DNA of 36,677 bases from Nitrosopumilaceae archaeon (GCA_013867245.1 JACENB010000036.1:1-36677), one strand, 5' to 3'. Counted from the first letter of the stretch, positions 22,210 through 31,896 are shown. Numbers and translations are program-made. The notes: a model not told the origin generated them from the sequence alone.

Positions 22210-24528
22210 ATGGAACCTAAAATTTCAGAAAAAGCATGGAATCCAGAATTAGAAAAAAATATTCTAAAACAATGGGAAGAAGAAAAAATTTATGAATTCA
22301 AACCTAATGAAGATAATTTTACAATAGATACACCACCTCCATATCCATCAGGTAGACCATGGCATATTGGTGCAGCCGCACATTATTCACAGATAGATAT
22401 GATTGCACGTACAGCAAGAATGGCTGGAAAAAATGTGTATTTTCCAATAGGTATTGATAGAAACGGGTTACCAGTTGAACTCTATACTGAAAAGAAGCAC
22501 AAGATAAGAATGAGAGAAACAGAAAGAGGGGAATTTCTGAATTTGTGTAAAGATGCTTTAGACGATTTAGAGGCAGAAATGATTCTAATTATGAAAAATT
22601 TGGGAATAAGCGGAGATTTCACTAATTACTATAGAACCGATTCAGAAGAATACAGATCATTAACACAATCAACTTTCATTGACTTATGGAAGAAAGGAGA
22701 AGTTTACCTTGCAAATAGGCCTAACAATTACGATTGGGTTTCTGGAACTACAATTGCCGATGCTGAAATAATTTATGACGATTTACAAACAAAGCTTGTT
22801 TATATGAAATTCAAAATTAAAGATACAGATAAAGAAATTATTATTGCAAGTACAAGACCAGAATTACTTTGTGCATGTAAAACAATTATTGTTAATCCAG
22901 AAGATGAAAGATATTCCGGATTTATTGGTAAAAAAATTATTGTACCAATTACCAATGTAGAAGTAGAATTAACAACACATCATTCAGCAAAGCAGGAATT
23001 TGGTTCAGGTGCAGTAATGGTTTGTAGTTATGGTGATCAAAATGATGTTGCATTATTTAGAGAATTACAATTAGATGAAATAGTTGCTATTGGACTAAAT
23101 GGAAGAATGACTGATGTTGCGGGTGATTATGCAGGATTAAAACCAAAACAAGCAAGAACAAAAATCATAGAAGATTTAGAAAATGGAGGATTTGTTGAAA
23201 AAATTGAAGAAATTAGTCATAGAACTCCAATTTCAGAAAGAAGTAAAACTCCAATTGAAATAATTCCTATGGAAGAATATTATCTTAAACAAAAAGATAA
23301 AATTGAAAAAATGAAAGAAGTTGGAAAAGAAATTACTTTCCATCCTACAATGCACAAACAAATTTTGATGAATTGGTTAGAATCAATCAATATCGACTGG
23401 CCAATCTCAAGAAGAAGATTTTATGGGACAGAAATTCCAATTTGGTACTGTAAAGAATGCTCCGAACCACATGTACCAGAACCTGGAAAATATTATAGAC
23501 CATGGAATGAAAAATGTCCAATTACAAACTGTACAAAATGTAATTCTAGTGAATTTATTGGTGAAGAAAGGACGTTTGATACATGGATGGATTCTAGTGT
23601 ATCACCATTATTCATCAGTAAATTTGGTCGAGATGATGAATTTTTCAAGAAAGTTTATCCTGCTACAATTAGACCCCAAGCAAAAGATATTGTGAGAACT
23701 TGGTTGTATTACACACTATTGAGATGTGAAGAATTAACAGGAGAAAAACCATGGTCTGAAGCTTGGGTAATGGGGTATGGATTAGATGAAAAAGGAATGA
23801 AAATGAGTAAAAGTAAAGGCAATGCAATAGATCCATTACCAGTTATTGAAAAACAAGGTGCAGATACTTTCAGATTTTGGAGTGCCAGTGAGATTAATCA
23901 CGGATATGATTTTAGATGTAATGAGCAAAAAATTGATTCAACCAAGAAATTTTTAAGCAAATTATGGAACGTGTCCAGATTTTTATCAAGTTTTCCAGTA
24001 ATCAATTCAGGAGTGCCAACTGATTCAGATAAATGGATTTTATCAGAATTGGACAAACTAGTAAAAGAATGTAAAAAAGGATATGAAGAATATAATTTCT
24101 TTATTCCAGCAGTTGCAATTAGGGAATTTACATGGAATGTATTTGCTGCACATTACATTGAAATGGTAAAAGCAAGAGCATATGGAATTGATTTTTCAGA
24201 TGAGGAAAGAGATGGTGCGATATTTACACTTCATAAAACATTATCAACAATTCTAAAATTATTAGCACCAATTACACCATTCATTACAGAACATCTTTGG
24301 AAAACATTGTATTCAAATGAGAGCATTCATCAACAAAAACAAGTTGATTTTGAAAATATTGAAGAACAAACAGAAATAACTAAAGCAATATCAGAATTTA
24401 ATTCCAAAGTTTGGAACGAAAAGAAATCTCAAAATTTGTCACTAAAAGATTCAATCAAAATAGACATTCCAGAAATATTACAACCATTCAAAAAAGATTT
24501 GAAATCAATGCATAATTTGTTAGATTAA
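22210..24528 (+). CDS. valS: Valyl-tRNA synthetase, archaeal type
   Basis: Class I synthetase charging tRNA-Val. The N-terminus has IDTPPPYPSGRPWHIGAAAH, where the HIGH motif reads HIGA as in crenarchaeal-type ValRS, followed by VYFPIGIDRNGLPVELYTEK. The editing domain shows IASTRPELLCACK and HHSAKQEFGSGAVMVCSYGD. SRRRFYGTEIPIWYC is followed by a zinc-type CxxC...CxxC cluster (CKECS, CTKCN). The KMSKS loop is MKMSKSKGN at about 530-538, then an anticodon-binding helical domain. Length 772 fits. It begins 3 nt after the PTPS-like gene, so they share an mRNA. Confidence 0.93.
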   Translation: MEPKISEKAWNPELEKNILKQWEEEKIYEFKPNEDNFTIDTPPPYPSGRPWHIGAAAHYSQIDMIARTARMAGKNVYFPIGIDRNGLPVELYTEKKHKIRMRETERGEFLNLCKDALDDLEAEMILIMKNLGISGDFTNYYRTDSEEYRSLTQSTFIDLWKKGEVYLANRPNNYDWVSGTTIADAEIIYDDLQTKLVYMKFKIKDTDKEIIIASTRPELLCACKTIIVNPEDERYSGFIGKKIIVPITNVEVELTTHHSAKQEFGSGAVMVCSYGDQNDVALFRELQLDEIVAIGLNGRMTDVAGDYAGLKPKQARTKIIEDLENGGFVEKIEEISHRTPISERSKTPIEIIPMEEYYLKQKDKIEKMKEVGKEITFHPTMHKQILMNWLESINIDWPISRRRFYGTEIPIWYCKECSEPHVPEPGKYYRPWNEKCPITNCTKCNSSEFIGEERTFDTWMDSSVSPLFISKFGRDDEFFKKVYPATIRPQAKDIVRTWLYYTLLRCEELTGEKPWSEAWVMGYGLDEKGMKMSKSKGNAIDPLPVIEKQGADTFRFWSASEINHGYDFRCNEQKIDSTKKFLSKLWNVSRFLSSFPVINSGVPTDSDKWILSELDKLVKECKKGYEEYNFFIPAVAIREFTWNVFAAHYIEMVKARAYGIDFSDEERDGAIFTLHKTLSTILKLLAPITPFITEHLWKTLYSNESIHQQKQVDFENIEEQTEITKAISEFNSKVWNEKKSQNLSLKDSIKIDIPEILQPFKKDLKSMHNLLD

Positions 24529-24605
24529 AAGGAAAAATCTGGATAGAATTAGCACTAGAAGAATAAAATATTAGTTTTAAATATACCAAAAAAGTTTTTT
24601 GAGTA

Positions 24606-25172
24606 TTGACAAAAGAATACGAAAGTTTCTTAGATGAATTAAAAATTCAATGTCCTGAATTACCTCAGGGTGATGTAAAAAATATTACAGAGGATTCAGG
24701 ATTATCCACATTAGATGACTTCACAAAAGCAAATTTCGTTAATTTTGAGGCAAAAAGAGAGGATCTCTACAGATTAAGTATGGACATTGAAGCATATGCA
24801 GTAAAAAATTATGATCCATTATTAGCTACATTTGAAACTGAAGCTCTTTACAAATATGTTCAAAAAAGATATACGGAAATTTTGAAAAAAATTCCTCATG
24901 CTTGGGTAATCGGAGGATTTGATGATCCATTTTTAATTCCACCTGATTCAGTTCCACCAACTGCAGAAATTCTTAGTTGTTTAGATACCAATATTGAAAA
25001 AATGTGGATTGTTGTTACTAAAGGACCAAATGGACCATTTGGTTTAGTTGCAGAAGATCTAGGAGGAGATAAATTTAGAGGGTTCTTTAGCATGGATCCA
25101 AAAATTATCGAGAAAGTAATTAAAATCATCAACAATACAATGCGTATTGAAATAAATTTTTCAAAAGATTAA
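24606..25172 (+). CDS. Hypothetical protein, possibly DICT-domain-like, 188 aa
   Basis: No firm family. From about residue 65 the pattern LLATFETEALYKYVQKRYTE, then IPHAWVIGGFDDP, and near the end WIVVTKGPNGPFGLVAEDLG, then FRGFFSMDPKIIEKVIKII resembles the DICT sensory domain. That domain has a glutamine- or glutamate-rich start, a buried valine-rich strand, an F-x-G-x-(F/T)-x-(F/M)DP motif and a final helix. In bacteria DICT occurs in light- or redox-linked signalling proteins. No output domain is attached here. Start TTG at 24606, about 30 nt after a TATA-like TTTTAAATATA. Confidence 0.6.
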   Translation: MTKEYESFLDELKIQCPELPQGDVKNITEDSGLSTLDDFTKANFVNFEAKREDLYRLSMDIEAYAVKNYDPLLATFETEALYKYVQKRYTEILKKIPHAWVIGGFDDPFLIPPDSVPPTAEILSCLDTNIEKMWIVVTKGPNGPFGLVAEDLGGDKFRGFFSMDPKIIEKVIKIINNTMRIEINFSKD

Positions 25173-25227
25173 TTTTAAATTAAATTTCTAAATAAAAAAT
25201 TATTTTAAAGATTAAAAAAACTAAATT

Positions 25228-25596
25228 TTAGTTATGTCTAGGTGTTGCGGTTCCAGTTACTTTAGTAATTTGAGGATCTGCACAAACTTTTTCGATGTGT
25301 CTGATTCCCATTAAACCTGAAAAGATTACACCATCACCCCATTTGTTAGTGGTTACCTCAATTGGGAATTTATCTCTGGCTTCTTCCTGTTTTTGTTTAA
25401 GATCCACTCCTTGTTCATATTGAACGTCAAGGTGAACGTGTGGAATATCAGGACCAACAAATTTCTTCAAATTGATTTCAAATAGCATTATTCTAATCAA
25501 GAGTTCAGGGTCTATTTTTGGATGAACGTTCTTGATCTGGTTAAAGAACTGATCGAAGTATGGTGCTATTGAACCACTTGTAGCTTGTTCTGTCAT
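25228..25596 (-). CDS. Hypothetical protein, 122 aa
   Basis: Not recognised. It is soluble. A helical first half (APYFDQFFNQIKNVHPKIDP, ELLIRIMLFEINLKKF) is followed by a central beta strand with IPHVHLDVQYEQG. A basic and glycine-rich C-terminal half contains TTNKWGDGVIFSGLMGIRH. One cysteine (KVCADPQ). The HVH pair could bind metal. Its stop sits inside a small palindrome (AACTAAA T TTTAGTT, 25219-25233) shared with the 3' side of the convergent gene. TATTATATTTAA at about 25614-25625 upstream is its likely promoter. Confidence 0.68.
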   Translation of the reverse strand: MTEQATSGSIAPYFDQFFNQIKNVHPKIDPELLIRIMLFEINLKKFVGPDIPHVHLDVQYEQGVDLKQKQEEARDKFPIEVTTNKWGDGVIFSGLMGIRHIEKVCADPQITKVTGTATPRHN

Positions 25597-25693
25597 GAGT
25601 ATCCTTGAATTTTATTATATTTAATTGGTAAGAAACTAGTAATCTAGTGCCAAAATTAGATCAAATAGAGATAATTTTACCACGTGTTTTAAA

Positions 25694-26311
25694 TTAATTT
25701 TTTAGAGTATTTGTAAGATTTACAAAATATTTGTGTAATGAAATATCACTTGTCAATTCAGGATGGAATGCAACACCAATAATATTATTTTTTTTAACTG
25801 CAACAATTTTTTCATTAAATTTTGATAAAACTTCAACATCAGTTCCCACATCTGAAATTGAGGGTGCTCTAATGAAAACTCCATTAAATGAAGGAATTCC
25901 AATAGAATTTAGAGAAATGTCAGATTCAAAAGATTCTCTTTGACGTCCAAAAGAATTTCTTTCTAGTTTAATGTCTAAGATATCTAATAGAGGTTGATCA
26001 ATTTTTCCTACCACTTTATCTTGGGCAGTTTTAGACAACATAATCATTCCAGCACATATTCCTAAAACAGGCATTCCTTGTTCAATTTTTTCTTTTAGAA
26101 TTTTCAAAGTACCATTGGCAACAGATAGTCTACCTATAGTAGTACTTTCACCACCTGGAATAATTAGGCCATCAATTTTTGAAATTTCATCAGGAGTTCT
26201 AACACTAGTAACAGTTCCATCAATATCTAATGCATCAATAGCAGATTCTACAGCAAGAACATTTTCAAGAACATCTCCTTGAATTGATAAAACACCTAGA
26301 GTTAGACTCAT
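25694..26311 (-). CDS. pdxT: Pyridoxal 5'-phosphate synthase glutaminase subunit
   Basis: Releases ammonia from glutamine and channels it to PdxS for vitamin B6 synthesis. Triad residues: Cys86 ([10 protein letters not shown]), His183 and Glu185 (AFHPELTSD); the oxyanion motif [13 protein letters not shown] and the conserved [12 protein letters not shown] are present. At 205 residues it is normal. It overlaps the upstream pdxS by 4 nt (ATGA), giving a two-gene operon. The 97-nt gap after it contains a short hairpin (ACTAG/CTAGT, 25635-25648). Confidence 0.96.
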   Translation of the reverse strand: MSLTLGVLSIQGDVLENVLAVESAIDALDIDGTVTSVRTPDEISKIDGLIIPGGESTTIGRLSVANGTLKILKEKIEQGMPVLGICAGMIMLSKTAQDKVVGKIDQPLLDILDIKLERNSFGRQRESFESDISLNSIGIPSFNGVFIRAPSISDVGTDVEVLSKFNEKIVAVKKNNIIGVAFHPELTSDISLHKYFVNLTNTLKN

Positions 26312-27276
26312 GCTGAACCTCCACGATCTTGCATACGTAAATCTAATGTTTTTACATCCAAGCCAGGTATAGATTGTCTTTCATCAATCATTTTTTGTGC
26401 TTCTTTTACTTTATCGGATTCATTCCAAAAAGTAGTTGCCAAAACAATTGCGTTTGCTCTTTCTTGTGCATCATCTGCACTAAAAATTCCAGACCCAACA
26501 AAAATACCATCACAACCTAATGACATCAAATATGCTGCATCTGCAGGTGTTGCAATTCCACCAGCTGCAAAATTGACAACAGGTAATCGTCCAAGTTTTG
26601 CAGTTTGTTCTACAATGTCATAAGAAACTTTGAACTCTCTTGCCATACGGACTAAATCTTGATTATCACCAGAATCATAAATTGATTTTATTGTTCTTAA
26701 TTCATCATTAACTTTTTTGATATGTGTAATAGCTTCTGCAACATTTCCAGTACCAGGTTCGCCTTTAGTTCTAATCATTGATGCACCTTCTTCAATTCTT
26801 CTTAAAGCTTCAGCTAAAGATCTTGCACCGTTAACAACTGGTGTTGTAAGATCCCATTTCCAAATATGTCGTAATTCATCTGCAGGTGTTAAAACTTCAG
26901 ATTCATCTATCATATCTACATCAGTTTCTTGTAAAACTAATGCTTCGTTAACATGTCCAATTCTACATTTTGCCATTACAGGAATAGTAACTGAATCCAT
27001 AATTTCTTCAATAATTTTAATACTGGCGGTTCTTGCAACTCCACCGGCTTTTCTAACTTCTGATGGAAGTTTATCTAAAACCATTACTGAAACAGCACCA
27101 GCTTCTTGAGCAATTAATGCTTGTTCCACATTTGTTACATCCATAACAACACCATTTTTTTGCATATGTGCAAAACCTCTCTTTAGTGTACTTGAACCAC
27201 GAATTGTGTCAACAGAATCTAATTTTTCAGAAATTATTCCTTTAGCATTAGGTCGTTCACCAGATAGAGGTAACAT
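26308..27276 (-). CDS. pdxS: Pyridoxal 5'-phosphate synthase lyase subunit
   Basis: Builds PLP from ribose 5-phosphate, glyceraldehyde 3-phosphate and ammonia supplied by PdxT. The TIM barrel shows [47 protein letters not shown] with the active-site Lys103, and [10 protein letters not shown] with the second Lys171. The two lysines are 68 apart, as in other Pdx[15 protein letters not shown] and GSGIFSADD bind phosphate. The 322 residues include an N-terminal extension of about 22 residues compared with the usual length. The ATG at 27276 lies close to the neighbouring gene. Confidence 0.96.
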   Translation of the reverse strand: MLPLSGERPNAKGIISEKLDSVDTIRGSSTLKRGFAHMQKNGVVMDVTNVEQALIAQEAGAVSVMVLDKLPSEVRKAGGVARTASIKIIEEIMDSVTIPVMAKCRIGHVNEALVLQETDVDMIDESEVLTPADELRHIWKWDLTTPVVNGARSLAEALRRIEEGASMIRTKGEPGTGNVAEAITHIKKVNDELRTIKSIYDSGDNQDLVRMAREFKVSYDIVEQTAKLGRLPVVNFAAGGIATPADAAYLMSLGCDGIFVGSGIFSADDAQERANAIVLATTFWNESDKVKEAQKMIDERQSIPGLDVKTLDLRMQDRGGSA

Positions 27277-27306
27277 ACCCTAATTTTTGCTAGAGCCTAT
27301 TTGTAC

Positions 27307-27840
27307 CTATTCACTAAATTCAGACATTATTTTATCTAATTCAGTTTCAACCATAGAAATTATGGGAGGAATAAAATCTGGGGTTGCAGATGATTCTGGC
27401 CAATGAATTTGATTAACACGTCCATTGAGAGTTACTTTAACTGAAGATTTTTGAAAGTCAGTAACATTTTGAAAAACTTCAAAAGAATTAGGATCAATTG
27501 AAATGAAACCAGTTTCTTTTATCAAAGCCTTAATTTTGTTTAAAGTCTTTTCATCAACTTTTGATTTAATTGTAGGTTGAGGGTATCCCTGTTCAGTAAT
27601 AGTGTATTTAGTTTCCCCATCATTTTTAATTATTAGAATTTCTGTTTTTTCAGCACCAGTTCTTTCAGCAATTCCATTAGTTATTTTTTTTAATTGATGT
27701 TTTGTATATTCAATTTCAACTTTATCAAAAGAATTTGTAGCTGAAACAGGGATTTCATTTTTTGTTACTAATGGAACAGCAAGTAAGATTGCAACAATCA
27801 CGGGAATTGCCCCTAATACAAAATAAACTGGTTTAACCAT
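27307..27840 (-). CDS. Hypothetical secreted or membrane-anchored protein, 177 aa
   Basis: Residues 5-25 form a signal peptide or anchor (VYFVLGAIPVIVAILLAVPL). The rest is a soluble domain of charged alternating strands (KTEILIIKNDGETKYTITEQ, KSSVKVTLNGRVNQIHWPES) without cysteines, typical of an exported or lipoprotein-like module. Not recognised. It precedes pdxS on the same strand with only 30 nt between, so it may be cotranscribed, but no role in B6 synthesis is implied. Confidence 0.68.
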   Translation of the reverse strand: MVKPVYFVLGAIPVIVAILLAVPLVTKNEIPVSATNSFDKVEIEYTKHQLKKITNGIAERTGAEKTEILIIKNDGETKYTITEQGYPQPTIKSKVDEKTLNKIKALIKETGFISIDPNSFEVFQNVTDFQKSSVKVTLNGRVNQIHWPESSATPDFIPPIISMVETELDKIMSEFSE

Positions 27841-27926
27841 TGCTTCCTACAACACAGATATGATTATTGCAAATAAATCTTGGTTAAAAATAAGTTAAAA
27901 TTCAAGCAAATAGTTCCGATTCTTGT

Positions 27927-28000
27927 GGGTTCGTAGCCTAGCCTGGTAGGGCGATGGTCTCCAAAACCATCGATCGTCGGTTCAAATCCGATCGGGCCCA
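27927..28000 (+). tRNA. tRNA-Trp (CCA)
   Basis: Acceptor GGGTTCG with CGGGCCC (two T-G pairs). Anticodon stem ATGGT/ACCAT holds loop CTCCAAA with anticodon CCA at 27961-27963. T arm GTCGG/CCGAT with loop TTCAAAT. Discriminator A. No intron, although archaeal tRNA-Trp often has one. GTTAAAAATAAGTTAAAA some 30-45 nt upstream can serve as TATA box. Its 3' end is 4 nt from the stop codon of the convergent aconitase gene. Confidence 0.96.
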
Positions 28001-28004
28001 TTTT

Positions 28005-30272
28005 TTATTTTTTATTTCTTAAAACATTCAATGCAGATCCATGTTTGAACCATTGAATTTGAGATTCATTATACGAGTGATTTAATAGAATTTCTTCTTT
28101 ATTGCCATCATTGTGAGTGATTGCACAAGTTACTTGTTTTTGTGGTTCCAAGTTATTCAAATTAATCAAGCTGATTTTATCATCTTCAAGTATTTTGTCA
28201 TAATCATCTGGATTACTGAAAGTTAATGCCAAAACACCTTGTTTTTTCAAATTAGTCTCATGGATTCTTGCTAAACTTTTTGTAATAACTGCAACGCAAC
28301 CCAAATAACGAGGAGTCATTGCAGCATGTTCTCTACTACTACCCTCACCATAATTATTATCTCCAATAATTACCCAATTCAGACCTTGTTGTTTGTATTG
28401 TCTAGCAATTTTTGAAAAAGGTTCAATTTCATTATTTAAGATATTTTTACCATTTCCAACTTGATCATTAAAAGCATTAACAGCTCCCAATAACATATTA
28501 TCACTTAGATTATCTAAATGACCTCTAAGAGATAACCATGCACCTGCAGGAGAAATATGATCAGTAGTACATTTTCCTTTTGCTTTAACCATTATTGGAA
28601 GTTCAACAAAATCATCACCATTCCATTTTTCAAAAGGTGCTAAACGTTGAAGACGTTTACTGTTTGGATCAATAATTACATCGGTATTAGATGAATCTGA
28701 AGGTGGAGCAACAAAAATCCCATCAGGAATCTTAAATCCTTCTTCAGGGACTTCAGGTGCAATTGTTGGTGGTTCTAATTTGAATTTAGTTCCATCTGCT
28801 GCAACAAGATCATCTTTTAACGGATTGAAAGATAATTTTCCACCCAATGCTAATGCAATAATCATTTCAGGACTTCCAATAAAATTTAGAGTAGATCTTT
28901 GTCCATCATTTCGTCCAGGGAAATTTCTGTTGAATGTAGTAACAATAGAATTTTTTTCATTTTTTTCTAATTCAGGTCTGTTCCATTGTCCGATACATGG
29001 CCCACATGCATTTGCTAAAACAGTTGCACCAATTTCTTTTAGAGAATCCATTTGCCCATCTCTCTCAATAGTGCCTCTAATTTGTTCAGAACCAGGAGTT
29101 ACAAGTAGTGGTATTTTTGATTTAATTCCTTTTGATTTTGCTTGTTCTGCTAAACTAGCTGCTCTAGACATATCTTCGTAAGAAGAATTTGTACAACTTC
29201 CAATTAATGCAACAGAAATTGGATCCACGTAATCATTTGATGTTACATCATCAGCAAGTTCAGAAATTGATCTTGCTAAATCAGGAGTATGGGGTCCAAC
29301 AATATGAGGTTCTAAAGTGGACAAATTAATTTCAATTATTTTATCAAAATATTTTTCAGGTTCGGATTCTATTTCAGGATCAGCAACTAACAATTCTTTA
29401 TTTTTATTAGCTAGTTCTGCAATTTCTTTTCTATTAGTATAGTTTAGATAAGTTTCCATTCTTTCATCATAAGGAAATATAGAACAAGTTGCACCAATTT
29501 CTGCACCCATGTTTGTTATTGTAGCTTTTCCAGTACAACTAATTGATGAAGTACCAGAACCAAAATACTCTACAATTGCATTTGTTCCTCCTGAAACAGT
29601 TAATTCTTCTGCAACTTTTAAAATAATATCTTTAGGTGCTGTCCAACCAGTTAATTTACCAGTTAATTTTACACCAACTCTTTTTGGATAAAGTAATTCC
29701 CAAGGCATTCCAGCCATAGTTTCTGCGGCATCTAAACCTCCAACACCAATAGCAATCATTCCAAGACCACCTGCATTTGGTGTATGTGAATCAGTTCCAA
29801 TCATTAATCCACCAGGGAATGCATAATTTTCTAAAACTACTTGATGTATAATTCCAGCACCTGGTTTCCAAAATCCACATCCATATTTTGCACATGCAGA
29901 TTGTAAAAATTTGAAAACTTCACTATTTTCATCTAATGAAACTTTCATATCAACATCACCCTGAACTTCAGCACGAATTAGATGATCACAGTGAACAGTA
30001 GTTGGTAAAGCTGTTTCATTTAATTCTGCTTGCATAAATTGAAGCATTACCATTTGCCCAGTAACATCTTGTAGTGCCACTCGATCTGGTTTTAGAAAAA
30101 CATAATCTTTTCCTCCAGAAGGATTTTTTTCAGAAATTTCATTAAAATGTCCAGCTAGAATTTTTTCTGTAAGTGTTAATGGTCTATCTACAACATCTCG
30201 AAATTTTACAATATTTTCTTTTAATTTTTCATATACATTAGAAACAAGTTCTGGAGTGGTATCAATTTCCAT
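28005..30272 (-). CDS. acn: Aconitate hydratase
   Basis: Isomerises citrate to isocitrate with a 4Fe-4S cluster, in the TCA cycle. Cluster cysteines occur in GSCTNSSYEDM (about residue 359) and ANACGPCIGQW (about 423 and 426). Substrate-binding stretches include TVHCDHLIRAEVQGD, IGTDSHTPNAGGLGM, TTFNRNFPGRNDGQ and the C-terminal swivelling domain GDNNYGEGSSREHAAM. At 755 residues it follows the mitochondrial-type aconitase layout. A TATA-like AATTTTTAAATTG (minus-strand reading near 30311-30320) lies upstream. Its 3' end is 4 nt from the convergent tRNA-Trp. Confidence 0.95.
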   Translation of the reverse strand: MEIDTTPELVSNVYEKLKENIVKFRDVVDRPLTLTEKILAGHFNEISEKNPSGGKDYVFLKPDRVALQDVTGQMVMLQFMQAELNETALPTTVHCDHLIRAEVQGDVDMKVSLDENSEVFKFLQSACAKYGCGFWKPGAGIIHQVVLENYAFPGGLMIGTDSHTPNAGGLGMIAIGVGGLDAAETMAGMPWELLYPKRVGVKLTGKLTGWTAPKDIILKVAEELTVSGGTNAIVEYFGSGTSSISCTGKATITNMGAEIGATCSIFPYDERMETYLNYTNRKEIAELANKNKELLVADPEIESEPEKYFDKIIEINLSTLEPHIVGPHTPDLARSISELADDVTSNDYVDPISVALIGSCTNSSYEDMSRAASLAEQAKSKGIKSKIPLLVTPGSEQIRGTIERDGQMDSLKEIGATVLANACGPCIGQWNRPELEKNEKNSIVTTFNRNFPGRNDGQRSTLNFIGSPEMIIALALGGKLSFNPLKDDLVAADGTKFKLEPPTIAPEVPEEGFKIPDGIFVAPPSDSSNTDVIIDPNSKRLQRLAPFEKWNGDDFVELPIMVKAKGKCTTDHISPAGAWLSLRGHLDNLSDNMLLGAVNAFNDQVGNGKNILNNEIEPFSKIARQYKQQGLNWVIIGDNNYGEGSSREHAAMTPRYLGCVAVITKSLARIHETNLKKQGVLALTFSNPDDYDKILEDDKISLINLNNLEPQKQVTCAITHNDGNKEEILLNHSYNESQIQWFKHGSALNVLRNKK

Positions 30273-30426
30273 AATATACAGAAAATTCTTCCCGAATTTA
30301 ATATTTACAATTTAAAAATTAAAAAAAATATCAAAATAGGCATATTAATTCTCAACAATTATAAGCCAAACCCAGCTTTACAATACGTTGTCAATAAATT
30401 CAAAATTTTCCAAGGAGATGGCATAA

Positions 30427-31059
30427 TTGGTCAATAAAGGATTTCCAAAGTTTGGTATGTCACAGGCAGGTTCATTTGTTGCAGCATTAAAAAATTATAA
30501 TTTACCAGATTTTATTTTAGTATTAATTGCAAAAGAATGCAAATCAGAATTACTTGAGAGAGGTAGAATTGATGACCGATTACAAAGTATGAATGATGAT
30601 GCATTACATCTGTTACACAAAATTTTTGTAGATTGTGAAGAAGATGATGCAGGAAAATATGCACAATACAGATTTTTTGCATATGTATCAAGTATGTATC
30701 ATAAATGCGAAGTACTTGTTAATGAAACAATTCCAGGTAAATCAGGAAAAAATCACAAAATTCTTGTTGCTGTAAAGAATAATGGAATGTATATTTCAGT
30801 AGCTCAAAATAAAGCCACAGGAAACCCTGTAAATAAAAAAGAGACAAATAGATTTTATGAAATGGTAGACGATATTAAAAAAGGAGACCATGGAACGATG
30901 CTAACTGATGCAGTTTATGGATCATCAGTAGGTTTTAGATCAGATGCATTGTTAGAACTAAAAGAATTAAGTAAATCAAGAGATAACGATCCAGAAAATA
31001 AATTAGATTTTAAAACTGCAAATTTTGAAAATAATATTTACTCAGTTACAAAATGTTAG
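30427..31059 (+). CDS. Hypothetical protein, 210 aa
   Basis: Not recognised. It starts with TTG at 30427, with AAGGAG about 9 nt before it, one of the few clear Shine-Dalgarno sequences in the window. The N-terminal half is helical (LPDFILVLIAKECKSELLER). The second half has KILVAVKNNGMYISVAQNK followed by a helix and GTMLTDAVYGSSVGFRSDAL. That last pattern loosely recalls the Q-x-K strand and following helix and Thr-rich strand of Mrr-type nucleases, but the expected upstream Asp is not evident. The call is left open. Confidence 0.68.
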   Translation: MVNKGFPKFGMSQAGSFVAALKNYNLPDFILVLIAKECKSELLERGRIDDRLQSMNDDALHLLHKIFVDCEEDDAGKYAQYRFFAYVSSMYHKCEVLVNETIPGKSGKNHKILVAVKNNGMYISVAQNKATGNPVNKKETNRFYEMVDDIKKGDHGTMLTDAVYGSSVGFRSDALLELKELSKSRDNDPENKLDFKTANFENNIYSVTKC

Positions 31060-31071
31060 AATTTAAAAAAA

Positions 31072-31638
31072 TTAATTTTTAAATTTACTAATATCCATTG
31101 TCAAAAACATAGGTTTTTCTTCTGTAATTTCAAAATCTTCCCCATACTGTTGGAATTCCAATTGTTCATAGAAATGCTTTGTCCAAACATCATGAACTTC
31201 ATGAATGTATTTTTTATTTCCTTTAATTCTTAACATTTCATGAATTATTTCATGTGAAACTGTAGTGCAATTTTTTTCAGCTAAAAATAAAATATCATCA
31301 GATTGATTTGGTTTTTGCCAAAAAATCATTCCAAAATTTTCAGCATGATAACCTTCACAAGTACAGTCAGTCCACAGAGGTTTAAAATGAGTCAAGTAAA
31401 AATGGTATATGTCTTTTCCACGTTGTTCATGATCACGAACAAGTGTATGTGTATCTAGTTTTTGAAAAATACTTCTAGGTTTTGTAATTAATTCATCACA
31501 TTGAATTTCATAGTTGATTCCAAAATTATCACTAATCCATTTTTTATAAAATTGTGCCATTTTTTTGATATATTCAAATTCAGATTTACGTTTCTGAATA
31601 TCCTCTTCTTTTATTACAAAAATAAAATGTAGAAGCAT
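31072..31638 (-). CDS. Putative HExxH metalloprotein, 188 aa
   Basis: The stretch TTVSHEIIHEMLRIKG places a HExxH zinc motif at residues 129-133, with possible further ligands in YIHEVHDVW (146-152). A DCTCEGYHAEN segment lies at about 91-101. This is the arrangement of a small zinc peptidase or a structural relative. No signal peptide is clear (the first ten residues are only weakly hydrophobic), so it would be cytoplasmic. The specific family is not recognised. Its stop is about 12 nt from the convergent hypothetical gene. Confidence 0.65.
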   Translation of the reverse strand: MLLHFIFVIKEEDIQKRKSEFEYIKKMAQFYKKWISDNFGINYEIQCDELITKPRSIFQKLDTHTLVRDHEQRGKDIYHFYLTHFKPLWTDCTCEGYHAENFGMIFWQKPNQSDDILFLAEKNCTTVSHEIIHEMLRIKGNKKYIHEVHDVWTKHFYEQLEFQQYGEDFEITEEKPMFLTMDISKFKN

Positions 31639-31656
31639 GATTAGAAAAAAGGGTGT

Positions 31657-31896
31657 TTATGTTTGGCCTTCAATACCCATTAGGGTAAGTGTAGAACGAA
31701 TCTTTTCAATTTTTCTGATTTTCCAGGTAATTGTTTCTCTCAGTTTTTCAACAGTGTCTGATTCAATCTTGGCCAAAATATCGTATGCACCAAAAGTTCC
31801 ATGAACTTCTTTTACACCTTCTAAGCCCTTTAGTTGCCCAATAATAGCTTCTTCAGAACCTAGTTCACAGTTTATTAAAACATAAGCTGTTGCCAT
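31657..31896 (-). CDS. Stand-alone Lrp/AsnC ligand-binding (RAM) domain protein
   Basis: 79 residues making one alpha-beta RAM domain: ATAYVLINCELGSEEAIIGQ, then VKEVHGTFGAYDILAKIESD, and IRKIEKIRSTLTLMGIEG. The DNA-binding helix-turn-helix of Lrp/AsnC is absent. Such SraA-like proteins bind amino acids and can pair with full regulators or act as effectors. It is just upstream (18 nt) of the HExxH gene on the same strand and follows the EVE gene. Confidence 0.9.
   Translation of the reverse strand: MATAYVLINCELGSEEAIIGQLKGLEGVKEVHGTFGAYDILAKIESDTVEKLRETITWKIRKIEKIRSTLTLMGIEGQT

Noticed and set aside
22210..24528. Isoleucyl- or leucyl-tRNA synthetase for the 772-residue class I enzyme
   Set aside because: The PYPSG...HIGA start and the overall length match the archaeal ValRS type; IleRS and LeuRS are longer and have different N-terminal motifs.
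25635..25648. Terminator hairpin after pdxT (ACTAG/CTAGT)
   Set aside because: Only five pairs with an AT loop and no T-run on the minus strand after it; too weak to call a terminator.
27927..28000. Intron in tRNA-Trp
   Set aside because: The gene folds completely at 74 nt with a 7-base anticodon loop; no insertion is present.
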